Shown here one piece after another: positions 24,829-36,600 of a stretch of DNA of 64,000 nucleotides. The translations under genes and the position numbers were made by a program. Within the stretch, counting starts at the first letter, position 1. Each line of letters begins with the position of its first letter. This DNA comes from Mya arenaria (lineage: Eukaryota > Mollusca > Bivalvia > Myida > Myidae), in NCBI RefSeq assembly GCF_026914265.1, contig NC_069133.1, positions 11,911,937 to 11,975,936 on the forward strand. Reading direction: 5' to 3'. Under the pieces are notes generated by a model that did not search any database, had not been told where the DNA came from, and saw only the letters and a list, made by a program, of their open reading frames with translations.

Positions 24829-24887
24829 ATTATATCGGCTCACGAATCGCCCAATGGGCATTGCCCGAGTGCGAATATAAATAAACT

Positions 24888-25314
24888 CAAAACCACCACC
24901 ATCGCATGATTTGACGCATGGTTGCATTCTGTATCATGAATTAAAAACGCTAGGCCTTGCTGCAAACTAGCTAGAAATGATACTAATCCTTAATTACTAA
25001 TGCCATTGATTTATGACGTCATATCCGACATTGAAAATCAGGAAAATGTCGAGTGAAATCTGAGTGCAGTTTCGTTGGTTTAATTTTAATTGCGCTCAAA
25101 CATGGAAATTATCAAAGGAGACATAATATACAAAGGAATATTACGATACGACGCTTTCTAACGACCAGTCTTGTTCGGTGTATAAACATTTGTCTCGACC
25201 ACTACGCAGTTTCGACGGATACGCCCTCGACGTCAAACTACAGTTCAAACTATCTTCTATATATCCACTAGCGGATTAAAAATCGTCCAAGTTTACTCTT
25301 TATTTCAAGAGAAG
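24888..25314. other. Gap before the NACHT gene
   Basis: No gene is recognised. A TGACGTCA CRE-like site lies at about 25013-25021. Upstream exons of the NACHT gene may lie here or farther left but were not identified. Confidence 0.35.
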
Positions 25315-25482
25315 AAGACCAAAATGACTAGAAATTTATAAAATTGTGTAGGGGGAGGACCCCCAAACACCCTGCCGACCCTTTAAACCAAATAAATTTC
25401 GTTTCTGAGGGAGGGGTGCAAGTCAAAAGGGAACGCCCCTAAGATACGCACCCTCTTACGTCGAGTCATGGATCCGCCCCTG
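25315..25482 (-). mobile_element. hAT-like element, truncated end
   Basis: It contains GGGGGAGGACCCCCAAACAC and ends ATGGATCCGCCCCTG, the inverted form of the terminus at 22906. Only one end is visible, so it is called a truncated element. The left limit is approximate. Confidence 0.5.
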
Positions 25483-25607
25483 ATATCATTTGGTAACATG
25501 AAAACAGATTTTGAGCATGAATCATACAATAAATTAGTTCTCAAATTCAGCATTATTATCTTAACTTTTCAGAAACATAAGCACATACTATTCCAAATGC
25601 AACGGAG

Positions 25608-25974
25608 ATGACGGAAGAATTATCCGAAACGCTATCACAGGTGACGTTAGAAGCGGAAGCCGTGGTCCACGACGTTTCCATAGAGTTGGAAGCACAAGGC
25701 GACGCTGCCGTGGCCAAATTCCGAGATGACGTCACATCAGAAGCCGAATGCGTACTAAATGACGTCACAGCTGAGTTGGCTGAACAGGGAGACGCCGTAA
25801 TAAAGCGAACAGACGGTAAACTAGCAGAGAGCGGACAGGCGGCCGTGTTGGCGTTTGAGCGGCAGGCATCGCGTTACGAGACGGCCGCCCTGGACAGTAT
25901 CGCCTCCGCCGCCTCAAAGGAGCGCGACTACTTGCGATTTGTCAGTCGGGAACCCTCCATCATTAGTCATACAG
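25608..25974 (+). CDS. NACHT gene exon with the 30-residue repeats
   Basis: It ends ACAG|GTATGA in phase 1. It encodes residues 1-122 and is helical throughout by composition. The two internal repeats are also visible in the DNA, each with a GACGTCAC-like segment. The 5' limit is uncertain: TTTTCAG at 25572 and ATAAG at 25581 are both possible acceptors. Confidence 0.72.
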
Positions 25975-27657
25975 GTATGATAAACGGGCGATCACAAAAT
26001 GTTTGGAATTATTTAAATATCTATGTTCTTTAATGCAAACCTTTCTTATCAGATAATACACACATCGTCAGTTTTTTGCGTCATAGAGAGCTAATTGCAG
26101 TCCTTTTGACGCGTCGTATTTGTTTGTCAAAATACTGCAAAATTAATACGACAGATTGACCATGGACTAGAATACTTACATTCCGTTTCAGAATTCCAGC
26201 GGCAGCTAATCCAACATTACGAGAAGCGACACTGCTCTCTGGGGTTGTCTCCCCTGCTTTCTGATTCCGACGAGGACCTAGAGACGTTCTACGTGCCACC
26301 AAAGATAGAAGTTGTAAGAGAACGAACACGACTGAGAATGAATAAAAATCAAAGCACTGTGAGTGCGCAGCGGCAAGTGCAGTGTTTCCGCGATATTTTC
26401 TACCTTGGAAATGAACGGTTATGTGATATTTACCTGCAGGGTGAGTCAGGTATTGGGAAATCTGTCTTTTGTACGAAAATCATTCAGGAATGGTGTAAAG
26501 CTAATAAAACTTCAAACAGTGATGACCCTACCACAATAAGGAATTCGACAAACCAGCAGTTTTGTGATGTTCGAGTCTTTAGTGAGTTCAAATATTTGTT
26601 CTTTATTTCTCTTCGAGATTCGAGCGAGGTAGAATGTGATATTGACGCAATGATTGTTAATCAGGTGATCAAATTTTTGCCGAAGGACTACAATATTGAG
26701 TTTTTGCAGAGAGTTCTAGCCGAGGAGATTTGTCTTGTGTTGTTAGATGGACTGGACGAATGGTCGCACCCGGAGCAGTCCTTGCATAAATGTTCATGTG
26801 GTCGTCAAATATCTTTACCATTCAGGCGAACACGAGAGAACTGCACAATATTGAGCACAACGCGACCATGGGTAATTCAAACCAAAAAGATTAAAAACTC
26901 AGAAATTGACGTGCTACTTCAATTATGTGGTGTTTCGCACACCGACATGTTTGTTGAGAAGGCGCTTTCGTTTTTCAATGAAACCCATGATGAACAAAAA
27001 AGTGCTGACGATTTTCATGCCGTGATTAAGTCTTATGCCCTGGAGCATTTGGTAATGTTCCCCACGATGTGCATTCAGTTACTGTGCTGCTGGTACGCCG
27101 ATCTCCTCGTAGACCGATCTCAGACACAGATATACAGCTCAATGGTGGACATGATGTTTGGGCGGGCTAAAGAAAAGAAACATGATCACAGTTTTGACTC
27201 GTCGGGTGCATTGTTCGAACCGTCTATGTATGTAGACTTTGATATGCCAGAGCTGTTCTCAAATGCGATGAATATTCTTGACAACAGGGGTTTATTCCTG
27301 TCTTTCGGGAACCTCGCGTACAACACACTTGTGGACTGGCAGGGTGGCTCTTCCGGTGTGTTTGACGGGCGCTCCGTCTGGGACTATCTCACGGGCATCG
27401 AGTGGTCGGCAGCTCTCGAGATCGGTATCCTGACCCAGCGGCCTTCCCAGAGTTTCCTCACAGAGCGGCGGACCACCTACTCATTCCTGCATCGGTCCAT
27501 ACAGGAATTCATGGCGGCCGCCTACATCGCCATTTGCTGCGAGAGCCACGAGGAATGCTTGCAGTGTCTAGACAGCGTGTGCGCAGAGATGGATGCGCTG
27601 GCAGACACACGGCAGCGCATGAAAGACTTTATCGCTGACATGGTGATTACAAAATGA
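25608..27657 (+). CDS. NACHT-domain NLR-like protein without LRRs
   Basis: Two exons join in phase: 25608-25974 and 26192-27657, for at least 610 aa. Residues 12-41 and 42-71 are two 30-residue amphipathic repeats rich in Ala, Glu and Val (shared core SEAE or LEAE, then DV...EL..QGDA), followed by more helix. Residues about 140-156 are a linker ending FYVPPKI. The NACHT domain follows, with Walker A GESGIGKS (206-213), Walker B LVLLDGLDEW (304-313) and the sensor-1-like TILSTTRPW (341-349). A winged-helix region ends in SFLHRSIQEFMAAAYI, a motif of animal NLR proteins. By family it is a nucleotide-driven signalling switch in cytosolic immunity. The stop at 27657 leaves no LRR. A start at 25608 is assumed because an in-frame stop lies just upstream, but an alternative acceptor at 25581 could link it to an unseen upstream exon. 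Confidence 0.85.
26192..27657 (+). CDS. NACHT gene exon with the ATPase and C-terminus
   Basis: It starts after CGTTTCAG and completes Glu123 in phase. It encodes residues 123-610 without interruption and carries all NACHT motifs. Codon use and GC content rise toward the 3' end (27300-27600). The stop is TGA 27655-27657. Confidence 0.9.
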
Positions 27658-28001
27658 TCCTGAGTTTCGTTTTAGGTCGCCTAACTCGCCTTTGATTCGT
27701 TGTCTTTGGCAAAGGCAGGGATGTTGTCCGCGTCTAAAGAGGTTCATTGGTTATCAATATACACATGACCACACTGATAAACCGCATTATAACGCAAATG
27801 GGTAAAAAGTCCCAAAACTGAAATATGTGTCGAGTTATGCCAAATGAACGACTCAAAAAACTGGAGGAGCGTTAGCACTCACTTTCGACGATCTTGTTTG
27901 CCTCGTGCATACTCGTGCTCACTGCCTTCGCATTATGGAAGTATTAGATCAACCCAGGCATTTCATTTTGCAACACATTGAGAATAATACAGCATATTTT
28001 T
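27658..28001. other. 3' flank of the NACHT gene
   Basis: Presumably 3' UTR and intergenic sequence. No clear AATAAA, repeat or further exon was recognised. Confidence 0.4.
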
Positions 28002-29597
28002 AACCAGGTTTTCAACGAAAACCGGGTTATTAGAATGAGGTTGTCGTTGGGCGGGCGGGCGGGCGGGCGTCAAACATTGGTTTCTGTTTAATAACTTTAG
28101 TTAGCATTGATAGATATTGATGAAACTTGGTGTGTAGGTAGCTTATGGGAAGAGCTAGCTTGGGATTGCTTTTGAGGGGGTGGGGGTGGGGCTAAGGTCA
28201 AGGTCACTGTTACTAAAAATATAAAAATGGTTTCTGCCCAATAACTTTAGTTAGCATTGATAGATATTGACGAAACTTGGTGTGTAAGTTGCTTATGTGA
28301 AGAGCTAGCTTGGGATTGCTTTTGAGTGGAGAGGGGCTAAGGTCAATGTCACTATTACTTAAAATAGAAACATGGTCAAGGTCACTGTTACTTAAAATAG
28401 AAAAATGGTTTCTGCCCAATAACTTTAGTTAGCATTGACCGATATTGATGAAACTTGGTGTGTAGGTAGCTTATTTAAAGACCTAGCTTGGGATTGCCTT
28501 TGAGGGGGGTGGGGTTAAGGTCAAGGTCGTCTGTTGCTAAAAATAGAAAAATGGTTTCTGCCCAATAACATAAGTTAGGATTGATAGATATTGACGAAAG
28601 TTGGTGTGTAGGTAGCTTATGTGAAGAGCTAGCTTGGGATTGCTATTGAGGGGGGAGGGGCTAAGGTCAAGGTCACTGTTACTTAAAATAGAAAAATGGT
28701 TTGTGCCCAATAATTTTAGTTAGTTAGCATTGACCGATATTGATGAAACTTGGTGTGTAAGTTGCTTATGTGAAGAGCTAGCTTGGGATTGCTTTTGAGT
28801 GGAAAGGGGCTAAGGTCAAGGTCACTATTACTTAAAATAGAAAAATGATCAAGGTCATTGTTACTTAAAATAGAAAAAAACGTTTCTGCCCAATAACTTT
28901 AGTTAGCATTGACCGATTTTGATGAAACTTGGTGTGTAGGTAGCTTATGTGAAGAGTTAGCTTGGGATTGCTTTCGAGGGGGTGGGGCTAAGGTCAAGGT
29001 CGCCTGTTACTAAAAATAGAAAAATGGTTTCTGCCCAATAACATAAGTTAGGATTGATAGATATTGACGAAAGTTGGTGTGTAGGTAGCTTATGTGAAGA
29101 GCTAGCTTGGGATTGCTATTGAGGGGGGAGGGGCTAAGGTCAAGGTCACTGTTACTTAAAATAGAAAAATGGTTTCTGCCCAATAATTTTTTTAGTTAGT
29201 TAGCATTGACCGATATTGATGAAACTTGGTGTGTAAGTTGCTTATGTGAAGAGCTAGCTTGGGATTGCTTTTGAGTGGAGAGGGGCTAAGGTCAAGGTCA
29301 CTATTACTTAAAATAGAAAAATGGTCAAGGTCATTGTTACTTAAAATATAAAAAAAACGTTTCTGCCCAATAACTTTAGTTAGCATTGACCGATATTGAT
29401 GAAACTTGGTGTGTAGGTAGCTTATGTACAGAGCTAGCTTGGGATTGCTTTTGATGGGATGGGGCTATGGTCAAGGTCGCCTGTTACTAAAAATAGAAAA
29501 ATGGTGTCCGCCCAATAACTTTAATTAATTGGCTATAATTTCTGATTGCCCATAACAAAAACCTGGTTTCGTCGCATTGCGGCGCTTCTAGTTTTTA
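28002..29597 (+). mobile_element. Repeat element with internal ~145-bp tandem units (pearl/Helentron-like candidate)
   Basis: The left end reads AACCAGGTTTTCAACGAAAA and the right end contains AAAAACCTGGTTTCGTCGCA, so a short inverted AACCAGGTTTT sits near both termini. Between them lie nine units starting near 28080, 28230, 28408, 28554, 28700, 28885, 29028, 29172 and 29360. They share TTAGTTAGCATTGA, GAAACTTGGTGTGTA and GAGCTAGCTTGGGATTGC. Bivalve pearl elements, related to Helentrons, have tandem repeats between short termini. This is a similar layout, but the assignment is an inference. Confidence 0.72.
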
Positions 29598-30264
29598 TTA
29601 AAGTTAAAATTGTAACATTACATCAACTATGTAAATGGATACAGTGTTTAACAAAAGTTTTGATTATAATTTATGTAAGCTCGATTCATATATATTTGAT
29701 CTGCGAAAAATTTGCATGTCAAAAAAGAATAAAACATGAACAATATTGTTTTTGTTTTGTAAAAGTTCAAAAGTTTGTATTGAACTCATGTTTGAAAACG
29801 CCTGTTTCGCTTTTGATAATAGAGTTAACTATTGACGCCTCAGCTGAGTCATAAATATGCTAGCAATGCATTACAAATATTGCAATACGGCTGTATATCA
29901 CTCTTGACATCACATCATCACACCATAACTAGAATCATTGCGCGATTTAAAAATGACGTCAATAAAAAATAGTGCGTCATTAAAATGTAATTTATCATGT
30001 AATTTTTACAGCTCAACTTCCATCCCTTACATGAACTGCCTTTCGGCAAAAGTTGTTATCATCCGATGAACGCAACATCTTCGAATGTTCGGATCGCGAA
30101 TCATCGCATAAGAATATACATGCAAATTATTTATCTTGTTTTTGTTTATTTGTTTCATGTTTCGTAAAAATAAATCAACATTTAAGAAAGTGTAAATTAA
30201 TGATATGTTTAATAACGTGCCTTTTGAGTGATATAAAACGGTAATGTATATGATAATAATAAGG
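29598..30264. other. AT-rich gap
   Basis: No gene or repeat boundary was recognised. The open frames are short and AT-driven. Confidence 0.4.
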
Positions 30265-31380
30265 ATATATATAAATACTGTGTTTTGGTGCGGGAGGCCA
30301 GTAATGTTTATAACCAGGATACTGGGGCCAGTAATGTTTATAAGCAGGATATTAGCGCTGCGTTTTGGTGCGGGAGGCCAGTGATGTTTATAAGCAGGAT
30401 ACTGAGGCCAGTAATGTTTATGACCAGGATACTGGGGCCAGTAATGTTTATAAGCATGATATTAGCGCTGCGGTTTGGTGCGGGAGACCAGTAATGTTTA
30501 TAACCAGGATATTAGCGCTGCGGTTTGGTGCAGGAGGCCAGTAATGTTTATAACCAGGATATTAGCGCTGCGTTTTGGTGCGGGAGGCCAGTTATGTTTA
30601 TAACCAGGATATTAGAGCTGCGTTTTGGTGCGGGAGACCAGTAATGTTTACAACCAGGATATTAGCGCTGCGTTTTGGTGCGGGAGACCAGTAATGTTTA
30701 TAAGCATGATATTAGCGCTGCGTTTTGGTGCGGGAGACCAGTAATGTTTATAACCAGTATATTAGCGCTGCGTTTTGGTGTGGGAGACCAGTAATGTTTA
30801 TAACCAGGATATTAGCGCTGCGTTTTGGTGCGGGAGACCAGTAATGTTTATAACTAGGATATTAGCGCTGCGTTTTGGTGCGGGAGGCCAGTAATGTTTA
30901 TAACCAGGATATTAGAGCTGCGTTTTGGTGCGGGAGACCAGTAATGTTTATAAGCATGATATTAGCGCTGCGTTTTGGTGCGGGAGACCAGTAATGTTTA
31001 TAAGCATGATATTAGCGCTGCGTTTTGGTGCGGGAGACCAGAAATGTTTATAAGCATGATATTAGCGCTGCGTTTTGGTGCGGGAGACCAGTAATGTTTA
31101 TAATCAGGATATTAGCGCTGCGTTTTGGTGCGGAAGGCCAGTAATGTTTATAATCAGGATATTAGCGCTACGTTTTGGTGCGGGAGGCAATTTATGATTA
31201 TAATCAGGATATTAGCGCTGCGGTTTGGTGCGGAAGGCCAGTAATGTTTATAATCAGGATATTAAAACTACGTTTTGGTGCGGGAGGCCATTTATGTTTA
31301 TAATCAGGATATTAGCGCTGCGTTTTTGTGCGGGAGGCCATTTATGTTCATAATCAGGATATTAGCGCTACGTTTTGATG
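30265..31380. repeat. 50-bp tandem minisatellite
   Basis: About 22 copies of a 50-bp unit: GTTTTGGTGCGGGAGACCAG, then TAATGTTTATAACCAGGATA, then TTAGCGCTGC. The first few copies are irregular (some lack the TTAGCGCTGC part), and the last ones drift (TTTATG for GTAATG). It is unrelated in sequence to the 50-bp array at 1-590. Confidence 0.93.
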
Positions 31381-32249
31381 TGGACGTTGATATTCGTCTC
31401 TTGTGGAATTTAAAGAGATTTTGATTTCACTTGGTCAGCGTTTCGTGAAATCCTAATCTGCAAAAATCCACTCCTATTATACTTTCATAGCAGTTATCTA
31501 GTGAACAGCTAAAGTAGATTTCACGGTACACCGATCAGTTAGTAGGCGTTCTGATTTCCAAGAAAAATTGGTGTCAACAAATGACGTCATTGATGTTCAA
31601 ACAGTGTAACAGACAGAAATTGTATCGATTTTTCAAACCCTTTAAAGGATAATTATTTCATGAATAAAGATCTATATACTATTTGAATAATTTAGTACTC
31701 TTTTACACACATGCATGTCACAGCAGAAAATCGGCAAAATCACATTTTTCATACAGGCCCTGATATTATTTTGCCCATTTCGTTACATGGTCTTGTTCAA
31801 TCTCCAATGGATCTGGATGGAATCATCTGGCCCTGATTTCTCTAAACTTCTTCAGCCTAACAGACTGAAGTGGCTTGTCTGTATAACAAAACTTCTTATT
31901 TTAACCTAATATTGATACATGGAAATGAGTTTTTCTTGATTATCAGACAGATAACTTCAATAAACAATAAAAACCTTCCAAAATAGTAAATATTTCACAA
32001 GTTTTAGAAGAACAAAAACAGTGAGCTTAGCTTGATCGTGTTATAACAGACATAAGTATAGTTTCGAGAAATTGGCCCTAGGTCGTTTGTACGTCACAAA
32101 CACTGACGAGATTTCTTCATAAAATGCCGTAAATGGTAAGCCGTTCTGGAACACTCTAAATTTTAAAATATCTCGAATTCTCCATTATTGAATATTGACG
32201 CAAACTCTATTCACAAATATATCGATGCATTCCTTTGGAACAAGTCCAT
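31381..32249 (-). other. 3' flank of the TRIM-like gene
   Basis: AT-rich, with no gene seen on either strand. The 3' UTR of the minus-strand NHL gene should occupy the part next to 32250. On the minus strand AATAAA overlaps the stop codon itself (32247-32252), which is too close to serve as the sole poly(A) signal. Confidence 0.4.
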
Positions 32250-33317
32250 TTATTCCAGTGTGGCAATGACAAAGTCATTACAGTTATCGTTCCCGACCCC
32301 CGTAACCACTATCCTCTCCCCTTCCGGTTCGAGACAGATCGTCCGAGGCGAGCTGATCACTTTATCGAACAGTATCCGGATAAGCTCCCCGGATTTCGAC
32401 ACCTGGTGGACATTGTGCGACTCTTTACCGCAGATGTAGATGTTCCCCTGGTAGTCGGAGGTGATCCCGACGGGTGACATCAGGTTCTTGTGGGAGTAAC
32501 GGAAAAGGAGGCAGCCAGACAACGTGAGAGCGACCACGCAGCCTTTCCGGGAGTCGGATATGTAGAGAACCTGTTCGTGATGGTCCGTTGTGATGTGTTC
32601 CGGGTAGCTAAAAAGAGCGTTATCATTACTGTCTTTTTTGTAAAACGAAAGTAGCTTTCCGTTTAGATTGTATACATTGACGTACGGTTGTTTGCTCCAT
32701 GGGTCACAGGTCATGGCGAGGCGGCCACCTTCAATGGGCGTCACGGCCCAGCACTCACACTTCGTGTGGAAGGAGTCCACGATCTCCATCCCCTTATCTA
32801 GACTGTGCTCAACCATGAGCACCGTCTGCTCCCCAGGGACCGTGACCACCACGCGGTTTTCCGGAAGTAGCTTCACGTCCCAGGGGTTGTTGGGCAGATC
32901 AAGCCGGTGCGTGAGGACGCCCTTGTTGTTGAAGAGTTTAAGACACGCGTTGTTCCAGTCGGCTAGAATGATTCGCCCCCCAGGAATGAAACACGACCCC
33001 GTGAAGCAACAACTGTTTTCATCAGCGGCGCTTGTGGCTTCGCATGTAGACATGTTGGCTACGTTTTTCTTAGAGTAGTCCGCGATTTTTGAAAAGGAGA
33101 GGAAGCCCGGAAGTTGAGAGGGCCGGGGGCGGGCGATTACGTCACCGATGCTGGACAGGTTGTTGAAGAGCTGCTCCACCCAGGGATCCTGCCGGAACTC
33201 GTAATCGATACGCATCGCCATGTTGAAGTCTCGCCGGAGGATCTCCTCGTAAACCGGACATTTCATCTGCAATTTCCGCTTGAGAACTTTGAACTCGTCT
33301 GATATTGGATCGCTCGC
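32250..33317 (-). CDS. TRIM-like gene exon 4 (NHL propeller)
   Basis: It starts after TTGTTTCAG in phase 0 (ASDPISDEFKVLKRK) and ends at TAA 32250-32252, for 355 codons. It carries the rest of the coiled-coil linker and the whole NHL propeller. The open frame extends farther upstream to 33497, but the splice acceptor and the link to exon 3 favour a start at 33317. Confidence 0.9.
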   Translation of the reverse strand, partial: ASDPISDEFKVLKRKLQMKCPVYEEILRRDFNMAMRIDYEFRQDPWVEQLFNNLSSIGDVIARPRPSQLPGFLSFSKIADYSKKNVANMSTCEATSAADENSCCFTGSCFIPGGRIILADWNNACLKLFNNKGVLTHRLDLPNNPWDVKLLPENRVVVTVPGEQTVLMVEHSLDKGMEIVDSFHTKCECWAVTPIEGGRLAMTCDPWSKQPYVNVYNLNGKLLSFYKKDSNDNALFSYPEHITTDHHEQVLYISDSRKGCVVALTLSGCLLFRYSHKNLMSPVGITSDYQGNIYICGKESHNVHQVSKSGELIRILFDKVISSPRTICLEPEGERIVVTGVGNDNCNDFVIATLE

Positions 33318-33575
33318 CTGAAACAAGCGCATTTTAAGTTCCTTAGAGTTAACACATATATATGCAACATTGTCTTGATAAAGACGAACTATTTGTTGCG
33401 GTAAAGTACCGATACATACGAGACACATTTTGGCAAAAGTTACTATTGAATACCTGGAAGTAGGATTTTTGTTATTGGTCCTAATTAATACGAACAAAAT
33501 TATTATTATTTTTATTATTATTAATTATCTTTATTTATATATTATTATTATTATTATTTAAATCATTATTTAAAA

Positions 33576-33642
<67 letters not shown>

Positions 33643-36600
33643 TTAATTATTATTATAATTATTATTTATTTATTTACATGTATTTATTTATTTTATTTTT
33701 TTGGTGTGTGAGGTGGGGGTTGAGGGGAGGGGTAAGTACTGAAATACACGAACTCCTTTTATTGCATACGTTACTGTTTTATACGAACTATTTCTTTGGG
33801 GGTTACGTACTGTTGTATACGAACTACTTTCTGAATGAGTACTGTTTGATGATTTTTGCCATTCAAGAACACTACCAGACTTCTGATTTACCCCAAAATT
33901 GATGACGAAACAAGTAAAATTTGTCTCCCATGTTTCCGTCTAGTTCTTTACCCGCTTAAAACTCATATACAGTCAAATCCGTTGGATCGAACTCGCTTGG
34001 CTCGAATTTCACATTGGCTCAAACTGCGCTGTAAAGGACCGATTTCTTTATACTGAATGTAAGCATTCCCGCTTGACTCGAATTTTCCGAGGCTCGAGGT
34101 ATTTTGCCGGTCCCTGTGAGTTCGAGCCATCGGGATTCAACCGTATACACATGTTTTAAATGGAGACCATTGTTTTCTTGTATCGGAAAGCTTAAACAAA
34201 TAACGTAATTGTTGATGCTGCTGATGGAATTTATGTATTAACATATAATAAAAACGGCAGATACAGACTATTGAAAAAAACAACAACAATTTCATGCGAT
34301 TTGAAAATATTTTAGATAATGCCAACGGTACAGGCGGTCATTTAAATGCTCTTAATATTGGACCATATTTTATTAGATACATGTTGTTCAAGCGATTAAA
34401 TATTGACATTGAAGACTGGCCATGGAAAATCAATTCTGAATTCATCCACTGTATTTGCTTACGGCGTAAACCCTCGTATTTCCTATTGTGTTTCCTGGCA
34501 GTGTACACGTGGGGGTAGTCTGCGATGAATGAGATAAAAGCATTTCAAGTCCATCCGTTTTTGAGATCATGGTCTATCACAAATAATTGTTCTATTCATC
34601 TGTCACTTACGTAACAATGGCAAAATAATAAGTTTATATATAAATATATAAAGGCTTGGTAATATATAAATATCAAGGGAAATCTAATTTTTTTTCAACG
34701 AAGGCCGTGGTTGCAGGTTAAGACAAATACATTATTTAGAGAAGGTTGACCCGCTGTTGACACGAAGAAAGGTCAACATAAAGAAGGGCATTTGTACAAA
34801 CAGTTACTTAGAACAAGGTCGAAGCTATTGACAACGAAATTTTAATTCCATTCAATTTTCGAAATGGAACTAAACAGTTACCATTGGCAGGTCATTTCAA
34901 AACTTAAATACTTATAGTGATGTCCATTGCTTTAAATTTTAAATGAAGAATGTGCCGAATGTGTTGCTGTCCTTAAACATATGTTTGCTTTATTTCTGAC
35001 GTAGTTTTTTCCTCCTTTAGAGTCGAGGTATTGTCGAATAGCGCTGATGTCGTTGTCTTTATGTGTAAAAACTCCACCAACTATAGCCCCTATAACCATT
35101 ATTTAATTAATTCAGAGTATTCATTTGAAAATGAATACACATGATATCAACGACAATACTCCTAACTTATGTGCAAAAAAGCCCATAACTCTGCCTTTAA
35201 TAATTATCAAGTTGTGTTTCCTTGTCAACGAAAATGGTATCGGTACCCTTGCTTTATAAAATATCCGAGATTGAAAATGCTGGCGATTTTTTTTCCAGTA
35301 TGACTTTTTGATGATGACCCGCAACCAATTGGTTTAAGTTTTGGTTTCGTGGCATCAGACGTCCACTGCGCTATCCGAACAACCAATGCGCTATCCGGAC
35401 AAACACTGCGATATCAGAACAACTACTGCACTATCCGGACAACCACTGCGGTATCAGAACAACCACTGCGGTATCAGAACAACCACTGCGGTATCAGAAC
35501 AACCACTGCACTATCCGGACAACCACTGCGGTATCAGAACAACCACTGCGCTATCCGAACAACCACTGCGGTATCAGAACAACCACTGCGCTATCCGAAC
35601 AACCACTGCGGTATCAGAACAACCACTGCACTATCCGGACAACCACTGCGATATCAGAACAACTACTGCACTATCCGGACAACCACTGCGGTATCAGAAC
35701 AACCACTGCGCTATCCGAACAACCACTGCGGTATCAGAACAACCACTGCGCTATCCGAACAACCACTGCGATATCAGAACAACCACTGCGCTATCCGAAC
35801 AACCAATGCGCTATCCGGACAAACACTGCGATATCAGAACAACCACTGCACTATCCGGACAACCACTGCGGTATCAGAACAACCACTGCGCTATCCGAAC
35901 AACCAATGCGCTATCCGGACAAACACTGCGATATCAGAACAACCACTGCACTATCCGGACAAACACTGCGATATCAGAACAACCACTGCACTATCCGAAC
36001 AAACACTGCGATATCAGAACAACCACTGCACTATCAGAACAAACACTGCGCTATCCGGACAAACACTGTGATATCAGAACAACCACTGCGCTATCCGGAC
36101 AAACACTGCGATATCAGAACAACCACTGCACTATCCGGACAACCACTGCGGTATCAGAACAACCACTGCGCTATCCGAACAACCAATGCGCTATCAGAAC
36201 AAACACTGCGATATCAGAACAACCACTGCGATATCAGAACAACCACTGCACTATCCGGACAACCACTACGATATCAGAACAACCAATGCGCTATCAGAAC
36301 AACCACTGCACTATCCGGACAACCACTACGATATCAGAACAAACACTGCGATATCAGAACAATCACTGCACTATCCGGACAACCACTACGATATCAGAAC
36401 AACCAATGCGCTATCAGAACAACCACTGCACTATCCGGACAACCACTACGATATCAGAACAAACACTGCGATATCAGAACAACCACTGCACTATCCGGAT
36501 AACCACAGCGGTATCAGAACAACCACTGAACCATCCGGACAACCACTGCACTATCCGGACAACCACTGCGATATCAGAACAACCACTGCACTTTCCGGAC

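Larger units (their letters stand above)
24152..24887 (+). mobile_element. tRNA-derived SINE (V-SINE/RUDI-like) interrupted by two MITEs
   Basis: The head has a pol III A-box (TGGTCAAGTGG) and B-box (GGTTCGATTCC). The body (GGACGTTAAATGGGGGTCCC, then ATTCTGTCTGTGCACTATGC) and tail (GCCCGAGTGCGAATATAAAT) match the copy at 56642-56923 in order. Removing the two insertions (24249-24387 with one 8-bp duplication, and 24523-24828) leaves about 283 bp, against 282 bp for the uninterrupted copy. The RUDI/V-SINE assignment is from memory of mollusc SINEs and is tentative. The element itself is clear. Confidence 0.82.

Noticed and set aside
24461-24927. GC-rich ORFs on both strands
   Set aside because: They run across MITE and SINE boundaries, so they cannot be conserved genes.
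22906-25482. One 2.6-kb hAT transposon bounded by CAGGGGCGGATCC and its inverse
   Set aside because: The two termini have unlike subterminal sequence, and the interval contains a microsatellite and a nested SINE but no transposase remains. Two separate decayed elements are simpler.
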